The notes beneath the pieces were generated by a model. That model was not told the origin of the DNA, made no database searches, and was given only the letters and a program-made list of their open reading frames with translations. Both the position numbers and the translations under genes were made by a program. This document shows positions 55,626 through 63,534 of a stretch of 64,000 bases of DNA, one piece after another. Source of the DNA: Terriglobia bacterium (GTDB taxonomy: Bacteria > Acidobacteriota > Terriglobia > Versatilivoradales > Versatilivoraceae). The stretch is from assembly GCA_951813285.1 (NCBI GenBank), contig OX638355.1, forward strand, positions 3,987,136-4,051,135, written 5' to 3'. Positions within the stretch are counted from its first letter, which is position 1, and the number at the start of each line of letters is the position of its first letter.

Positions 55626-56588
55626 ATGAGAAAACTCTTGAAACGCACGCTCTTTTGGGGTGGTGGAACACTGGTCCTGGCCTTGGTAGCGGCAACAACG
55701 GTCCAGTGGCTGCTCTCGCATCTGGCATTGGAGCGGAATCCGCCGCCTGGGGAGCTGTTTGTTGTCGGCGGGCGTCAGATGCACCTGCTCTGTCAGGGGC
55801 AAGGGAGCCCTGCCGTCATTCTTGAGTCGGGGATGCCCGGCACCTCTCTCGGGTGGGTCTCCGTGATCGACGACATCGCCTCGTTCGCGAGAGTTTGCGC
55901 GTACGACAGGGCCGGATATGGCTGGAGCGAGGCAGGACCGAAACCCCGTACGGTCAACCACATCACCGGAGAGCTCCGGGAACTGCTTCGTACCGCTGGC
56001 GTGGATCCGCCGTACGTTCTGGCCGGCCACTCTTTCGGCGGCTTGATCGTGCAACACTACGCCAGCCGGTTCCCGGACGAAGTGGCCGGCATGGTGCTGG
56101 TCGACTCATCGCACCCGAACCTGGCCCGTCGCTCAGGGCGCCTGGATCGGAGGGGTCGTGTCGCTTTTAGACTGAAGCTTCTGGCACCGCTTGGCATTGC
56201 TCGTCTCATCATCGATGTGCCGAGCGGCAACCCGGAATCCCGTCCCAGCTCAATGCGGGCGATGGAGAAGGAACTGCTGGCGACGACACGATCGTTTTGG
56301 GCAATGGCGTCGGAGATGGAAGGTCTGCGGGAAAGCCTGAACCAGGCTGCCGAAAATCGCCCGCGACTAGGCCGGAAGCCGCTTGTTGTCCTTACGCAGG
56401 GGCAGCGCCGAATGGAATTCTGGCATGCGATGCAGGAGGAGCTTGCAAAGCTGTCAGAAAGCAGCGAGTGGCAGGTCGTGAATGGCGCCGGTCATTTCAT
56501 CCACCAGGACGAACCCGACATCGTGGTGGATGCGATTCGTCGCGTCGTGGAATCCGCTCGTGAGGAACCAGGGAACTTTGTTGAATAA
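55626..56588 (+). CDS. Alpha/beta hydrolase, membrane-anchored or exported
   Basis: A 320-aa hydrolase with an N-terminal hydrophobic segment (about residues 10-30), so it is probably anchored in or exported across the membrane. 'AYDRAGYGWSE', the nucleophile elbow 'LAGHSFGGLIVQHYAS' (Ser in GHSFG, near residue 143) and a late His in 'NGAGHFIHQDEPD' complete the triad pattern. The C-terminal 'EEPGNFVE' and the TAA stop are encoded by the left end of repeat copy 3. The substrate is unknown. Confidence 0.85.
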   Translation: MRKLLKRTLFWGGGTLVLALVAATTVQWLLSHLALERNPPPGELFVVGGRQMHLLCQGQGSPAVILESGMPGTSLGWVSVIDDIASFARVCAYDRAGYGWSEAGPKPRTVNHITGELRELLRTAGVDPPYVLAGHSFGGLIVQHYASRFPDEVAGMVLVDSSHPNLARRSGRLDRRGRVAFRLKLLAPLGIARLIIDVPSGNPESRPSSMRAMEKELLATTRSFWAMASEMEGLRESLNQAAENRPRLGRKPLVVLTQGQRRMEFWHAMQEELAKLSESSEWQVVNGAGHFIHQDEPDIVVDAIRRVVESAREEPGNFVE

Positions 56589-56736
56589 TTGAAAAAATGG
56601 ATTGGTAGTTCTGTAATCCCTTGGTGATGAGGGTGTTGTAGTGGTTTGGCTGGTGGGGAGTCTATCCTCGATCACCATCCAACCTCTTCCAACACACGGT
56701 GAGAGCAAAGTATTTCCAGCAATTCGACAACGTCGC
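56571..56736 (+). repeat. 168-bp palindromic repeat, copy 3
   Basis: A near-complete copy with a variant left end (GGGAACTTTGTTGAATAA) and right end GACAACGTCGCC. It overlaps the last 18 bases of the hydrolase gene and ends about 120 bases before brnT. Confidence 0.8.
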
Positions 56737-56821
56737 CTACTTCTTTCCCACCATCACCATCACTCGGGTCGTCGGGGTGTACAACCTTGGTGGACTTTAC
56801 ACGCCCGAGCGGCGTGCGAAG

Positions 56822-56849
56822 TTGACACCCCACTTTATCGTAGTAACAT
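56822..56849 (+). promoter_or_regulatory. Promoter of brnTA copy 1
   Basis: TTGACA (56822-56827), a 16-base spacer and TAACAT (56844-56849). The brnT ATG starts only five bases later, so the transcript may be leaderless or nearly so. Confidence 0.5.
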
Positions 56850-56854
56850 AAAAT

Positions 56855-57124
56855 ATGCAGATTGAGTTCGACGCGGCAAAGCGCGCGGCCACGCTTAAAG
56901 CGAGAGGGCTGGACATGGCTCGGGCTGGAGAGTTGTTCTCGGGCGCGACGCTGACCGTTGAGGATGACCGGCGGAACTATGGGGAGGACCGATTCATCAC
57001 TGTCGGTTTTCTCGATGTCTCCATGGTCGTTGTTGTCTGGACTCCTCGCAAAGTCGGAGCCCGGATCATTAGCATGAGGAAGGCAAATGATCGAGAACAA
57101 AGACTCTATAGAGGAAGATTTTGA
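56855..57124 (+). CDS. BrnT-family ribonuclease toxin (copy 1)
   Basis: An 89-aa RelE-like toxin: 'MQIEFDAAKRAATLKARGLD' start, 'DDRRNYGEDRFITVGFLD' and 'ARIISMRKANDREQRLY', the BrnT signature order. It is followed by brnA with a 38-base overlap, the usual toxin-first order of BrnTA. A second BrnTA pair lies at 63.0-63.5 kb. Confidence 0.92.
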   Translation: MQIEFDAAKRAATLKARGLDMARAGELFSGATLTVEDDRRNYGEDRFITVGFLDVSMVVVVWTPRKVGARIISMRKANDREQRLYRGRF

Positions 57125-57335
57125 CCCGAATACCGCACCCGACCTGTCGGGGGATGGCTGGCCGGAGAAGTTTGCCAAGGTGGCTGTCCGGCGGGGTCGC
57201 CCGCCAGTTGCCAAGCCGAAAGTATCAACCACCATCCGGCTATCACAGGATGTGATCGATCACTTCCGTGCCGACGGGAAGGGCTGGCAGACACGGATCG
57301 ACGATGCGCTTCGCGAGTGGATCAGAAGCGAGTAA
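57087..57335 (+). CDS. BrnA-family antitoxin (copy 1)
   Basis: An 82-aa RHH antitoxin with an acidic N-terminal half and the C-terminal 'VSTTIRLSQDVIDHFRADGKGWQTRI' type region, the BrnA fold that binds the operator. It overlaps brnT. The stop lies 13 bases before a solo repeat left end. Confidence 0.92.
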   Translation: MIENKDSIEEDFDPNTAPDLSGDGWPEKFAKVAVRRGRPPVAKPKVSTTIRLSQDVIDHFRADGKGWQTRIDDALREWIRSE

Positions 57336-57348
57336 GGGGCGCAACCAA

Positions 57349-57366
57349 GGGACGTTGTTGAAGTAA
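57349..57366 (+). repeat. Solo left end of the 168-bp repeat
   Basis: GGGACGTTGTTGAAGTAA preceded by AACCAA, 10 bases before the complete copy 4. It has the same tandem arrangement as before copy 1. Confidence 0.6.
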
Positions 57367-57376
57367 GGGGCATCCA

Positions 57377-57543
57377 GGGGACGTTATTGAATAACTGGAA
57401 CAAATTGGCTTGGCGATTCTGTATTCCCTTGGCGACAAAAGTTTGGATTGGGTTGCTTGGGGAGGAATCTACGCCCGATCCCCATCCGACCTCTTCCAAC
57501 ATTCCGTGTGAGCAGAATTTTTCCGGCAATTGAACAACGTCCC
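57377..57543 (+). repeat. 168-bp palindromic repeat, copy 4
   Basis: A complete copy, GGGGACGTTATTGAATAA to AACAACGTCCC. It lies between convergent ends of brnA (plus) and the secreted protein gene (minus). Confidence 0.85.
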
Positions 57544-57574
57544 TGTCCCCCCATCTACGTTCCCTGGATTGACG

Positions 57575-58354
57575 TCAGTAACACCACCATTTTCTTGTTT
57601 GTCCACCGACCGACATCTGGAGTGAGCCCCTCGCACTTTCCGGAGGGGAACTGGAATCCGGGTGGCACCCACCGGTGGTGACCGTAACCTCTGTATTACC
57701 CTTGGTGAAGCGCCAGACCGGATGGACGCACGGCCCGGTGCCCTGCATGTCCCCGACCCCTGAGGAAATTTCTACGTCGGGCTTGTCGGTAACGGAGCGC
57801 GGCACCTTCCAGGCCCGGTAGCGGATGTGGCGGCTGGCGTCTAAATCGATGGCAACCCGATGTGCTTCGGTGTGGCAAACAAAGTCCAACTGAGGTGGCG
57901 TGCCGGTTTGGTCCTTCTTATTCTCATCCGGCAGGTTGATCACGGAAATCGCGTAACGTTGGTCCGTGGCGCGAATCCAGATTTCGCCGTTACCGTACAT
58001 GATTCCTTCCGAGCTACAGAAGACCGTTTCTGGCCATTGATCGACAACAGTTGCACGAATGACCGCTGGGAAGATCTCTTGAAATCGAGCTTGAAGAGTA
58101 GCAGCGTCCTCGATTGAAATGGTGGTTCCCTCCTGGTTGACCCTAAGCGGGAAATAGACCAGGAAAGCCATCACTTCCGGGTCCTCCTTAGAGAGCGCAA
58201 ATCGTAACTCCCGGTCAAATGCAAGGAAACGATCCCTACCGGGACCGCCTGTACTGGAGAGGTCACAGGATTCACCCAACCGGTCTCCCTGGGCAAGGGC
58301 CGTTGAGGAGAAAATAAGCAGTAAACCCAAGATCTGCAGGGGGTATTTCGCCAT
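57575..58354 (-). CDS. Hypothetical secreted protein
   Basis: A 259-aa protein with a clear signal peptide ('LQILGLLLIFSSTALAQ', cleavage after about residue 22). The mature part has six cysteines spread through it, a central 'VFCSSEGIMYGNGEIWI' segment and a Ser/Gly-rich C-terminal end with 'GGCHPDSSSPPESARG'. I recognise no family. The ATG at 58354 has GAGGAA upstream. The gene behind it on the same strand (58401-59546) is 46 bases away. Confidence 0.65.
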   Translation of the reverse strand: MAKYPLQILGLLLIFSSTALAQGDRLGESCDLSSTGGPGRDRFLAFDRELRFALSKEDPEVMAFLVYFPLRVNQEGTTISIEDAATLQARFQEIFPAVIRATVVDQWPETVFCSSEGIMYGNGEIWIRATDQRYAISVINLPDENKKDQTGTPPQLDFVCHTEAHRVAIDLDASRHIRYRAWKVPRSVTDKPDVEISSGVGDMQGTGPCVHPVWRFTKGNTEVTVTTGGCHPDSSSPPESARGSLQMSVGGQTRKWWCY

Positions 58355-58400
58355 GACGTTCCTCAATTTGAAGCCCAGCCCCTAGCGGTGCGGAAGACAT

Positions 58401-59546
58401 TCATTGACTTGGTGGGATGGGGCAGTCCAATGCCAGCCGCCCTTCCCGCACCAAATACCTGGTATCACAAAGCACAGTTGCTCCGGAACAAACCAGGTCG
58501 ATGTTAAGAGTCGATTCGTTCTTTCCACCCATGAACCTATTCTCGCCGAAGGCAACGAAGACCATGCCGGACTTGATCTCGTCTAAAGTAACCAATCCAG
58601 TGGGGCGCTTGATACCCGGATTCACGCCAATGCCGATGTGACTGATTCGGTCGCGGTCACCGGTGTGTGTGCCCACAAAATCCGCAAAGGGTTCAGGACT
58701 GTTGGCTGCCGAGATGTCGGATATACGGCCGCCATCGAAAGTAACGGCAAGATCACGTACGTCCCTCCAGCGGTCAAAGCAAATCGTGCCCTGAACACTG
58801 TCTTCCGGAACGGTGAACGATAGCGAGCCAAAGGGAATATTGAGGACAAGGCTGCCATCCAGGCATCCGTCGCTCTGATATACCGGCCTCCCAAGATCAC
58901 ACCTCATGCAACCGTCGTTGCGAGTCCTTATTTCGAGGACTCGTCCGTTGTCGATGATCTCCTTGGCATGCCCTAGAAGTGCGCGTATTTTGCCGGCATC
59001 CGCACTGATGGCTGCCTCAATCGCTTCGTAGGCCTCATTCCTTGAAACAAGAAGCTGATCCTGCCCTATTGCCTCCGGATGTGCGATCAAACCATAGGGA
59101 ATCCGCCTGGATTCCTGCTGCTCCACCAAGAGACCTATGGCCTGGTTCCACGCCTCCATCTTCTCGGCAGAACACAGTGCCGCCAATGAAGTCCAATCCC
59201 GTTGAATGACGATGACGGCATCGACGGTTCTTGCGAGATCCAACAGAAACGGAGACGGCTGCCGCAGCCAGTCAGGTGATAGGGTCGAGATCCGCTCGGC
59301 CTCGTGGGCAATTGAAGTAAGGTTAAGGCACGGTATGGCACCGACCCGTTCCACGGCAAGAGAGACCACATCGATACACTCCTGCATTGTGGTGTCGCCC
59401 CGGATTTCCACAAACTGCATAGGCTGAATTTCCAGACCGATAGTGGCCATATCTGCCAATTTCTTAAAGAGTGCTCGCGTCACTATTTCGGCCACGGTAT
59501 CGGCAGTTTCAAGTTGCTGGACGTGAATTCCGCGAAGGTTGCTCAT
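58401..59546 (-). CDS. M29 aminopeptidase-like protein with altered metal site
   Basis: A 381-aa protein whose C-terminal half follows the M29 aminopeptidase/NicX pattern: 'LNIPFGSLSFTVPEDSVQGT', 'HIGIGVNPGIKRPTG' and 'AFGENRFMGGKNES' followed by 'NIDLV'. In M29 enzymes the segment after the glycine-rich turn normally gives a His-x-Asp pair of metal ligands; here it reads Asn-Ile-Asp, and the preceding helix also lacks the usual His. The N-terminal half has 'LEIQPMQFVEIRGD'. The ATG at 59546 is a choice; the frame stays open to 59675, where it would start inside repeat copy 5. Confidence 0.65.
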   Translation of the reverse strand: MSNLRGIHVQQLETADTVAEIVTRALFKKLADMATIGLEIQPMQFVEIRGDTTMQECIDVVSLAVERVGAIPCLNLTSIAHEAERISTLSPDWLRQPSPFLLDLARTVDAVIVIQRDWTSLAALCSAEKMEAWNQAIGLLVEQQESRRIPYGLIAHPEAIGQDQLLVSRNEAYEAIEAAISADAGKIRALLGHAKEIIDNGRVLEIRTRNDGCMRCDLGRPVYQSDGCLDGSLVLNIPFGSLSFTVPEDSVQGTICFDRWRDVRDLAVTFDGGRISDISAANSPEPFADFVGTHTGDRDRISHIGIGVNPGIKRPTGLVTLDEIKSGMVFVAFGENRFMGGKNESTLNIDLVCSGATVLCDTRYLVREGRLALDCPIPPSQ

Positions 59547-59678
59547 ACGGGCTAAATCCGAGAAACCGATGGAGCCCAAACCAATCAGTTCAAGGAGAAA
59601 GCCCGCATGAACCTTCACAAGAATGCAAGACCTTGCCCCGGAAGTCGAGTCTTGATGGCAAAACGAGCGGGGCAACCA

Positions 59679-59765
59679 GGGGACGTTGTTGAATTAGTGG
59701 AAAAAACTGGATTGTTGGTTCTGTAATACCTTGACGGTGAAGGTGTTGGAGCGGTTTGGCTGGTA
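59679..59765 (+). repeat. 168-bp palindromic repeat, copy 5 (left half only)
   Basis: The left 87 bases match (GGGGACGTTGTTGAATTA, TTCTGTAATACCTTGA, GGTGTTGGAG). Similarity stops near 59765, and the right half is missing. It is preceded by GCAACCA like the others. It lies beside the mazF 3' end. Confidence 0.75.
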
Positions 59766-59791
59766 TTGGAGCGCAGGGAAGGTCGAACAAG

Positions 59792-60127
59792 CTATCCAAT
59801 GATTTCGCCAAGGCCTTCAAGGATGGCCGCGATTTCCTCGGGTGACGCCCGATCAAATCGTCGCCCGATGCGCTTCACGGAAAGCGTTCGAATCTGGCTG
59901 ATCTTTACCCAAGATCGTTTCGGCAGTTTTGCCGTAGTCAGTTCAAGCGTCAGGGGGTACTGAGCTCGTGGCTCCTGGCTCGTGAGAGCGACCGCGATGA
60001 CGGTACCAGAGCGTTCATTGAAGACGTCGTGACTGAGAATGACGACCGGTCGCCGTCCAGCCTGCTCTCGGCCGCGAACCGGATTCAAATCAGCCCAGCG
60101 TATGTCGCCTCTCAGTATTCGGGCCAC
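59792..60127 (-). CDS. MazF/PemK-family mRNA interferase toxin
   Basis: A 111-aa toxin: 'LRGDIRWADLNPVRGREQAGRRPVVILS', the MazF barrel start, then 'NERSGTVIAVALTSQ' and 'WVKISQIRTLSVKRIGRRF'. It starts with GTG at 60127 and overlaps its antitoxin by 16 bases. Confidence 0.92.
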   Translation of the reverse strand: MARILRGDIRWADLNPVRGREQAGRRPVVILSHDVFNERSGTVIAVALTSQEPRAQYPLTLELTTAKLPKRSWVKISQIRTLSVKRIGRRFDRASPEEIAAILEGLGEIIG

Positions 60128-60354
60128 ATCTCACCCGTAGCGGCAATTCCCTCCTCGGCGAGTTGCTGCTCTTCGGTTGGGTCCAGCTTGGCACACTCGT
60201 GAGCGAGTCGAGTTCGGTCAAGTCGCTGGAGGTTTTCGGCGAGAGCCGCCTCTACGGCTTGGCTGCGGCTTTCAAATTGCTGTTGGCAGACAAGCTCATC
60301 GACCCAATGGAGCAGCTTGGCGTCGAGAGTGACCGCTACTTTTCTTTTCGGCAT
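60112..60354 (-). CDS. Ribbon-helix-helix antitoxin of MazF
   Basis: An 80-aa protein starting 'MPKRKVAVTLDAKLLHWVDE', an RHH DNA-binding fold (ParD/CopG-like rather than the swapped-hairpin MazE), with an acidic tail 'DPTEEQQLAEEGIAATG'. The ATG at 60354 has a strong AAGGAG upstream; the frame extends eight residues further but that start is weaker. Confidence 0.88.
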   Translation of the reverse strand: MPKRKVAVTLDAKLLHWVDELVCQQQFESRSQAVEAALAENLQRLDRTRLAHECAKLDPTEEQQLAEEGIAATGEMWPEY

Positions 60355-60377
60355 GAGTACTCCTTCAAAGTATGACA

Positions 60378-60387
60378 TATGATCATA
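60378..60387. promoter_or_regulatory. Candidate operator palindrome of the mazF operon
   Basis: A perfect 10-bp palindrome TATGATCATA lies 23 bases upstream of the antitoxin start. TATGAT within it is also a fair -10 on the minus strand. This is the size and place expected for RHH autorepression. Confidence 0.4.
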
Positions 60388-60637
60388 CCATCAGGATTGT
60401 CGGCCAATCCAGTGGCTGCACCAGAAGTGACCGAATAGAATGCAAATACATCAAAGCGCAGTGCTTGTGGGCAGGGGAAAAAGTCAATAGCGCACCCAGC
60501 AGAGAGTATGAAAGGCGTGTCTCCGAAACCCACGAACGTCATCAAGCCACCGCCACCACCACCACCACCCAAGAAAAATGACTAGCTCTTCCGGCATTCT
60601 TATATAGCTCCGGAAGCCGGCCGGATCAAGACGCATT
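60388..60637. other. Gene-free stretch upstream of repeat copy 6
   Basis: No convincing gene is seen. A short CCA-type low-complexity run lies at about 60548-60569. Confidence 0.45.
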
Positions 60638-60807
60638 GGGGACGTTGTTGAATAATTGGAATAAATTGGATTCGCGGTTCTGTAATCCCTTGCCGATGAA
60701 GGTGTTGAAGTGGTTTGCCTGGTGGGGGATCTATGTCCGATCTCCATCCGACCCTTTTCCAACACTTGGTGTGAACAGGGTTTTTCCAGTAATTCAACAA
60801 CGTCCCC
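60638..60807 (+). repeat. 168-bp palindromic repeat, copy 6
   Basis: A complete copy of 170 bases with matching ends (GGGGACGTTGTTGAATAA and TAATTCAACAACGTCCCC). It is the only copy without the AACCA word in front. It lies upstream of the Sel1 gene. Confidence 0.88.
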
Positions 60808-60880
60808 TGCTGCAGGGGTATACTGGGACCATACGAAATTCAACCCGGTCGGCAAAACTCAAGAATTTTGGAGGTGTCTG

Positions 60881-61828
60881 ATGGGAATCATGACCATCCG
60901 AAACGCCTGCAGAGGGAAGTTCACATTCTTCCTCCTCGCCTTTGTCATGCTTTGGGGGCATCAACCGGGTTTCGCCGAGACTCAGGATGTCGAGCAGTTG
61001 CGCCAGGTGGCCGAGCAGGGAGATGCCGAGACTCAATTCAGCCTTGGCCAAATTTACTCCTTTGGCCGTGGAGTACCTCAGGACAGCGAAGAGGCCGTGA
61101 AGTGGTATCGCCAGGCGGCTGAGCAGGGACATTCCAGGGCTCAATTCATGCTGGGCGACATCTACGCTCACGGTGCGGGAGTGACGTGGGACTACCAGGA
61201 GGCGGTGAAGTGGTTCCGCCTGGCCGCCGAGGCCGGAGACCCTGGTGCCCTCCACAAGCTGGGTCTCATGTACGAATCGGGTGAGGGCGTGCCGAAGAAT
61301 AAACGGGAGGCAGAGAAGTGGTATCGGAAGGCGGCGAGGTGGTGCCAGAAGGCCGCGCAGCAGGGCGAGGTTGATGCGCAATACATGCTTGGTTCCCTGT
61401 ACAGTACAGGAAAGGGAGTGCCCCAGGACCACAACGAGGCGCTGAAGTGGTTCCGGGTCGCTGCCAACCAGGGTTCAGCTATGGCGCAATTCAAACTGAG
61501 CCACATGTACGCCAACGGTATGGGTGTATCGCAGGACCACAACCAGGCGGTGAAGTGGTTGCGAATGGCGGCCAAACAGGATTTCGCCGCGGCTCAGGTC
61601 CGCCTCGCCCAGCTCTACGCCAAGGGCCAAGGCACGCCGGAAGATCACGTGAAGGCCTACGCCTGGCTGAAACTCGCGACCGCCCATGCCGACTGCGGTC
61701 GGACTGGCCGGGAATCCAACCGGATCAAGGACACGCTCAGAGAGCAGATGACCGCCGAGCAACTGGCCGAAGCCGAGCAATTGACCGCCGAGCTCAGGGA
61801 ACGCATCCAAGCCTCAAAATCTCAGTAG
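60881..61828 (+). CDS. Exported Sel1-repeat protein
   Basis: A 315-aa protein with a signal peptide (about residues 12-32, 'FFLLAFVMLWGHQPGFAE') and about seven Sel1 helical repeats of 36 residues, such as 'AETQFSLGQIYSFGRGVPQD' and 'AVKWYRQAAEQGHSRAQFML'. One repeat is degenerate around 'EKWYRKAARWCQKAAQQGE', probably from a small duplication. Sel1 proteins are scaffolds for protein-protein contacts. GGAGGTG precedes the ATG at 60881. Confidence 0.9.
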   Translation: MGIMTIRNACRGKFTFFLLAFVMLWGHQPGFAETQDVEQLRQVAEQGDAETQFSLGQIYSFGRGVPQDSEEAVKWYRQAAEQGHSRAQFMLGDIYAHGAGVTWDYQEAVKWFRLAAEAGDPGALHKLGLMYESGEGVPKNKREAEKWYRKAARWCQKAAQQGEVDAQYMLGSLYSTGKGVPQDHNEALKWFRVAANQGSAMAQFKLSHMYANGMGVSQDHNQAVKWLRMAAKQDFAAAQVRLAQLYAKGQGTPEDHVKAYAWLKLATAHADCGRTGRESNRIKDTLREQMTAEQLAEAEQLTAELRERIQASKSQ

Positions 61829-61913
61829 CCATTCCCGATACTACCGATAGAGATTTATTGTTTCGTTCCGCCCGGACTACTAAGCCCTTCCCGCTGCTTG
61901 CGGACCCAACTCC

Positions 61914-62138
61914 ATGAAGATTCTCACACTGTTCTTCAGTCTGACCCTTGCCTCTGCCCCTCTGTTGAGCCAAACCTCGACGGAGAGTCGAGCAAAGCTC
62001 GCCAAGACGGCGGGCAATCTCCGCATCCTGAGTGGGAAAGCCAGTGTCATTGACGCCCGTACCTTGAAAGAACGATCTGCAATTCCCCTCCGGCCTGGAT
62101 TGAAAAGCCACGTTCCCCGGATTGCGAAAGGAAGGTGA
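61914..62138 (+). CDS. Possible small exported peptide
   Basis: A 74-aa frame with a signal-peptide-like start ('ILTLFFSLTLASAPLLS') and a basic, unstructured remainder. No homology is recognised and the ribosome site is weak. It lies between two Sel1 genes and could be a remnant rather than a gene. Confidence 0.3.
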   Translation: MKILTLFFSLTLASAPLLSQTSTESRAKLAKTAGNLRILSGKASVIDARTLKERSAIPLRPGLKSHVPRIAKGR

Positions 62139-62141
62139 TTG

Positions 62142-62825
62142 ATGAAACCCGCCATCCCTGCGCTGGCCTGAGCCCTGGTCCTGGCCGTCGCTCAAAGCTC
62201 GTCCGCGCAGATCGAGGACATCGAGCAAACGTGGGCCGCTGCCGAGACCGGAGACCCCGATGCGCAATATAACCTTGCCATGCTTGCCCGTTGTGGCCCT
62301 GAGGATCGGCGAGTAGAGTTGCGAAAAAAACCCCGCCGGAGCCGAAATGGGTACCGGGTTGCCGCCGAACAGGGCAATCCCGAAGCCCAACTGGCCCTTG
62401 GTCGCATCTACGAACACCGTGAGCACACTCCGCTCAACCACAACGAGGCCGTGAAGTGGTACACCCTGGCGGCCGAGCAAGGAAACCCGCTTGCCCAGTG
62501 GCGTATTGGTCTCTTCCATTACGCGGGGTACGGAGAAGTGCCCAAGCACTACCGGAAGGCCCGCTACTGGCTGGAACGCTCCGCCCGCCAAGGGTTTGCC
62601 CAGGCTCAAGGTCGCCTCGGCTGGATGTTTTACACCGGCGAGGCCGGCGAAAGAGACCTCGTGAAAGCCTACGCCTGGATGAGTCTGGGTACCTACGGTG
62701 GGGACGAGAGATCCTTTGGGTATAAAGACAGAGTCAAAACCGCGATGACCGCCGAAGAACTCACCCGTGCCTTGCAGCTGGTCGCCCGGCTTTGGCAGGA
62801 CACCAAACGCCCCGACTTTCGATAA
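62142..62825 (+). pseudogene. Sel1-repeat gene with in-frame TGA in the signal peptide
   Basis: From ATG 62142 (AAGGAAGGTG upstream) the frame reads 'MKPAIPALA', then TGA at 62169-62171, then 'ALVLAVAQSSSAQIEDIEQ', which is a normal signal peptide end and Sel1 start. A TGG to TGA change would explain it. A second defect lies near 62296-62350, where the first Sel1 repeat is scrambled as if two small indels compensate. The rest has three to four good Sel1 repeats to 62825. Translation of the downstream part from an internal start cannot be excluded. Confidence 0.7.
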
Positions 62826-62953
62826 GCCGGGAGATGCAAGCATAGATTTGCGGGCAATTTCCAACGTCCACTGTGTCCCCCACAAGATTTACAAAGACCC
62901 TATATCTGAGAGAACTTGGTCATCCACAGCGCAGGGTTATTTTCCTCTTGCTC

Positions 62954-62980
62954 TTGCCAGACGTAGATCTTGTAGCTACA
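62954..62980 (+). promoter_or_regulatory. Candidate promoter/operator of brnTA copy 2
   Basis: TTGCCA (62954-62959) is followed 17 bases later by TACACT (62977-62982). The perfect palindrome TGTAGCTACA (62971-62980) overlaps the -10, a suitable site for BrnA repression. Confidence 0.4.
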
Positions 62981-63001
62981 CTTGTAATTATATGAGAGCC
63001 T

Positions 63002-63283
63002 GTGGCCGTGTATGAATGGAACGAGACAAAGAGCCAAGAGAACCTGTCCAAGCATGGTCTCAGCTTTGATGATGCAGAAATTGTGTTCGCCGGACCGTGC
63101 GTCACGTTTGAAGACAACCGCTTCGATTACGGCGAACCGAGATTCATTACCCTGGGGCACCTCGAGGGCCGCGTTGTAGTGGTGGCGCACACGCCACGCG
63201 GGGTGCGCATGCGAATAATTTCGATGAGAAAGGGCAATCGCCGTGAAGAAAAAGCCTACCAAGAGCGACTTGAAACGCCTTGA
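63002..63283 (+). CDS. BrnT-family ribonuclease toxin (copy 2)
   Basis: A 93-aa toxin: 'YEWNETKSQENLSKHGLSFD', 'EDNRFDYGEPRFITLGHLEG' and 'RMRIISMRKGNRREEKAYQE', the complete BrnT pattern. GTG start at 63002. It overlaps brnA by 41 bases. It differs substantially from copy 1, so it is not a recent duplicate. Confidence 0.93.
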   Translation: MAVYEWNETKSQENLSKHGLSFDDAEIVFAGPCVTFEDNRFDYGEPRFITLGHLEGRVVVVAHTPRGVRMRIISMRKGNRREEKAYQERLETP

Positions 63284-63512
63284 TGCGATGAGCGACTCGA
63301 ATATCGATTACTCCGACATTCCGGCACTCGACGCGGCCTTCTTTCGGGATGCGCGGGTGGTAGTCCCGCCCGGGAAAAAGCAGCTTACCGTGCGTCTGGA
63401 CGCAGACGTGCTGCAGTGGCTGAAGGACCAGGGTAAGGGTTACCACAGCCGGATCAATGCCATCCTGAGGGCATATTATGAAGCCCATCAAGATCGCGCC
63501 AAGCCAAGGTAG
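63243..63512 (+). CDS. BrnA-family antitoxin (copy 2)
   Basis: An 89-aa RHH antitoxin with a charged N-terminal part and 'KQLTVRLDADVLQWLKDQGKGYHSRIN', the BrnA DNA-binding end. GTG start at 63243 inside brnT. The stop is 22 bases before repeat left end 7. Confidence 0.92.
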   Translation: MKKKPTKSDLKRLDAMSDSNIDYSDIPALDAAFFRDARVVVPPGKKQLTVRLDADVLQWLKDQGKGYHSRINAILRAYYEAHQDRAKPR

Positions 63513-63534
63513 CGAGCAGTGAGGGGAGCACCCA

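Noticed and set aside
60548-60575. Short CCA-type tandem run as a CRISPR or satellite
   Set aside because: It is too short, has no spacers and is only a trinucleotide low-complexity tract.
54599-60807. The 168-bp repeats as integron attC sites
   Set aside because: GTTGAAT and ATTCAAC fit the core consensus letters, but they occur in the order GTTRRRY...RYYYAAC, opposite to attC, and no integrase or attI is seen.
61794-62885. A 363-codon open frame on the minus strand across the Sel1 genes
   Set aside because: It is antisense to Sel1 repeats on the plus strand, which are clearly coding, and resembles no protein.
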